Shown: one piece after another, positions 5,448 to 6,609 of the stretch
How positions within the stretch are numbered: position 1 is the first letter of the stretch
Layout: each line of letters begins with the position of its first letter
NCBI GenBank assembly: GCA_022181005.1
Contig: BQMV01000153.1
Coordinates: 1 to 6,609 of the forward strand
Length of the DNA stretch: 6,609 nucleotides
Direction: 5' to 3'
From: Anaerolineaceae bacterium
GTDB lineage: Bacteria > Chloroflexota > Anaerolineae > Anaerolineales > Villigracilaceae
Made by a program: the position numbers and the translations under genes
Notes under the pieces: model-generated
The model's input: the letters and a program-made list of their open reading frames with translations, nothing else
The model's database searches: none
What the model was told of the DNA's origin: nothing

Positions 5448-6563
5448 ATGTCAAGGCGGCGAAGAATTTCGCGCGCGGGCGCATTGAATACGATCATCGG
5501 ATTGATCTTCGTTTGCGCGTTGAGCGCGATCGCGTTGTTTACAAAGGACGGACCGGGCGTTGAGAGCCCCACCGATGCGACGGCGACCAGGACAATTGCG
5601 CCCACTTCGGCTACGGAAGTTGTCCCGCCGACTCTGGCTCCGGTAGACGATGAGTGGATCGAGGTCTATTTTACCGATCGTATAAACGTTAGCGATTCTG
5701 CGCAGTGGCAAAACTCCGTCGAAGGGAAATTGATCGAAAGGATTAATGCCGCACAAAACAGCATTCATGTCGCGGCGTTTGAATTTGACCTCACGCCCGT
5801 TGCCGAGGCGTTGATTGCGGCGCGGCAACGAGGCGTTGACGTGCGCTGGGTGACGGATAACGAGTATGGGCTGGAGGTGGACGAAGACCCGGGACGCGGT
5901 CAATTTGCGATGTTGCAAGAAGCGGGCATCGAGGTTCGCGCGGACGATCGGTCCGCGTTGATGCACAACAAATTTATTGTCTTTGATAGTCAGATCGTGT
6001 GGAGCGGTTCGACGAATCTCACGAAGAGCGCTATCTTTAAACAAGAGAACAACGCGCTCGTAATCCGCTCAGTAGCCGTTGCGGCGATCTACGAAGCGGA
6101 GTTTCAAGAGATGTGGAACGGGCAATTTGGTCCGAAATCGCCTTCGCGGCTGTCGGAGCAATCGGCGTCGGTGAACGGTTCTAAAGTTTGGATAGTTTTT
6201 ACCCCCGAAGACGGCGCGCTTGAACAGGCGGTTATCCCATTGGTCAATGCGGCGCAGTTCGAAGTCCGCTTCCTTGCATTTAGTTTCACCGATTATCCGT
6301 TGGCGAAGGCGATGATTGACCGGTTTCAGGCAGGCGTCAGCGTTGCTGGCGTATATGAGCGCGTCGGCAGCGATACGGACGCGGCTGAGTTTTCCACGCT
6401 GTATTGCGCTGGCGTTCCGGTGCGGCGGGATGGAAATCCGAATTTTATGCATAATAAGACGATCGTTGTGGATCGGCGTTATGTGGTTACTGGCTCGTTG
6501 AATTACTCGACGAGCGCAAAGCGAAACAATGACAAAACGGTGAGCGTATTAGACAACGTCTAG
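5448..6563 (+). CDS. Membrane-anchored phospholipase D-family protein, cut short by TAG
   Basis: The N-terminus is arginine-rich (MSRRRR) with one membrane segment at about 14-31, then a Thr/Pro/Ala-rich linker (38-67). The catalytic part should therefore sit outside the membrane. Two PLD repeats follow. HKD1 has H173, K175 and D180 plus GSTN (187-190). HKD2 has H335, K337 and D342 plus GSLN (349-352). Such pairs form one active site in phospholipases and nucleases; which substrate applies here is unknown. The reading frame stops at TAG 6561-6563 after 371 residues, before the last helix expected of the second repeat. That helix is encoded in the same frame just beyond. Both catalytic motifs are intact, so the shortened protein might still fold and act. 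The gene starts one base after the stop of the 5018 gene with no good ribosome site, suggesting translational coupling. Confidence 0.88.
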   Translation: MSRRRRISRAGALNTIIGLIFVCALSAIALFTKDGPGVESPTDATATRTIAPTSATEVVPPTLAPVDDEWIEVYFTDRINVSDSAQWQNSVEGKLIERINAAQNSIHVAAFEFDLTPVAEALIAARQRGVDVRWVTDNEYGLEVDEDPGRGQFAMLQEAGIEVRADDRSALMHNKFIVFDSQIVWSGSTNLTKSAIFKQENNALVIRSVAVAAIYEAEFQEMWNGQFGPKSPSRLSEQSASVNGSKVWIVFTPEDGALEQAVIPLVNAAQFEVRFLAFSFTDYPLAKAMIDRFQAGVSVAGVYERVGSDTDAAEFSTLYCAGVPVRRDGNPNFMHNKTIVVDRRYVVTGSLNYSTSAKRNNDKTVSVLDNV

Positions 6564-6605
6564 ATAGCGCAACTGTACTTGCAGGAATTCGAGAAGATCT
6601 GGTAG
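6561..6605 (+). other. In-frame continuation of the PLD gene after a premature TAG
   Basis: After TAG (6561-6563) the same frame reads IAQLYLQEFEKIW and ends at a second TAG (6603-6605). The stretch aligns without gaps to residues 205-223 of the first PLD repeat: VIRSVAVAAIYEAEFQEMW against VLDNV*IAQLYLQEFEKIW. The stop falls opposite A210. A single G-to-T change of GAG, or C-to-T of CAG, would explain it. The full product would be 385 residues. The secD gene also ends in TAG, so TAG acts as stop in this genome. Confidence 0.75.
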
Positions 6606-6609
6606 CAAA

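Noticed and set aside
6561..6563. UAG recoded as an amino acid (genetic code change or pyrrolysine)
   Set aside because: secD ends naturally at TAG (1052-1054) followed directly by secF, and the PLD tail itself ends at TAG. No recoding element or suppressor tRNA is seen in the window. Mutation, sequence error or leaky read-through is simpler.
1..6609. CRISPR array, tRNA, rRNA, transposase or phage genes
   Set aside because: No regularly spaced repeats, tRNA-like cloverleafs, rRNA signatures or mobile-element proteins were seen. All sizeable stretches are explained by the listed genes.

Overview
The window looks like ordinary chromosome of an uncultured-type Chloroflexota bacterium, most likely class Anaerolineae. 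That assignment is inferred from gene content, protein style (short SecD, Cys4 zinc-ribbon L32, a small stand-alone SpoIIE-type phosphatase) and moderate-to-high GC with AT-rich promoters. It rests on no database search. Eight protein genes are visible and nearly all the sequence is accounted for.

Left half, minus strand (95-3582). Reading in the direction of transcription, a SpoIIE/RsbX-type serine phosphatase gene is followed 14 nt later by a small P-loop kinase-like gene. Then come a -10 box and a hairpin with a T-run, then secD and secF, ending in a symmetric terminator at 58-88. SecD and SecF form the accessory membrane complex that helps the Sec translocon complete protein export. The spacing suggests two units: phosphatase-kinase, and secD-secF with its own promoter.

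Middle (3583-3716) is a divergent promoter region. On the plus strand a near-consensus sigma70 promoter (TTGACG, 17 bp, TATAAT) drives rpmF (ribosomal protein L32). On the minus strand a TAAAAT box sits only 6 nt before the phosphatase ATG, suggesting a leaderless mRNA.

Right half, plus strand (3717-6605). rpmF is followed by a strong hairpin terminator or attenuator and then fabD (malonyl-CoA:ACP transacylase). The rpmF-fabD pairing recalls the classical rpmF-fab cluster. After fabD comes a 60-bp palindromic REP-like element. Next is an extended -10 box and a two-gene unit: an unrecognised 142-residue helical protein and a membrane-anchored phospholipase D superfamily protein with two intact HKD motifs. 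The PLD reading frame is cut by an in-frame TAG, after which 13 further codons plainly continue the PLD fold before a second TAG.

I see no convincing new biological system. The items most worth a second look are the interrupted PLD gene, the REP-like element, the promoter and terminator-like hairpin stacked ahead of secD, two probable leaderless starts, and a perfect 30-bp palindrome inside fabD.
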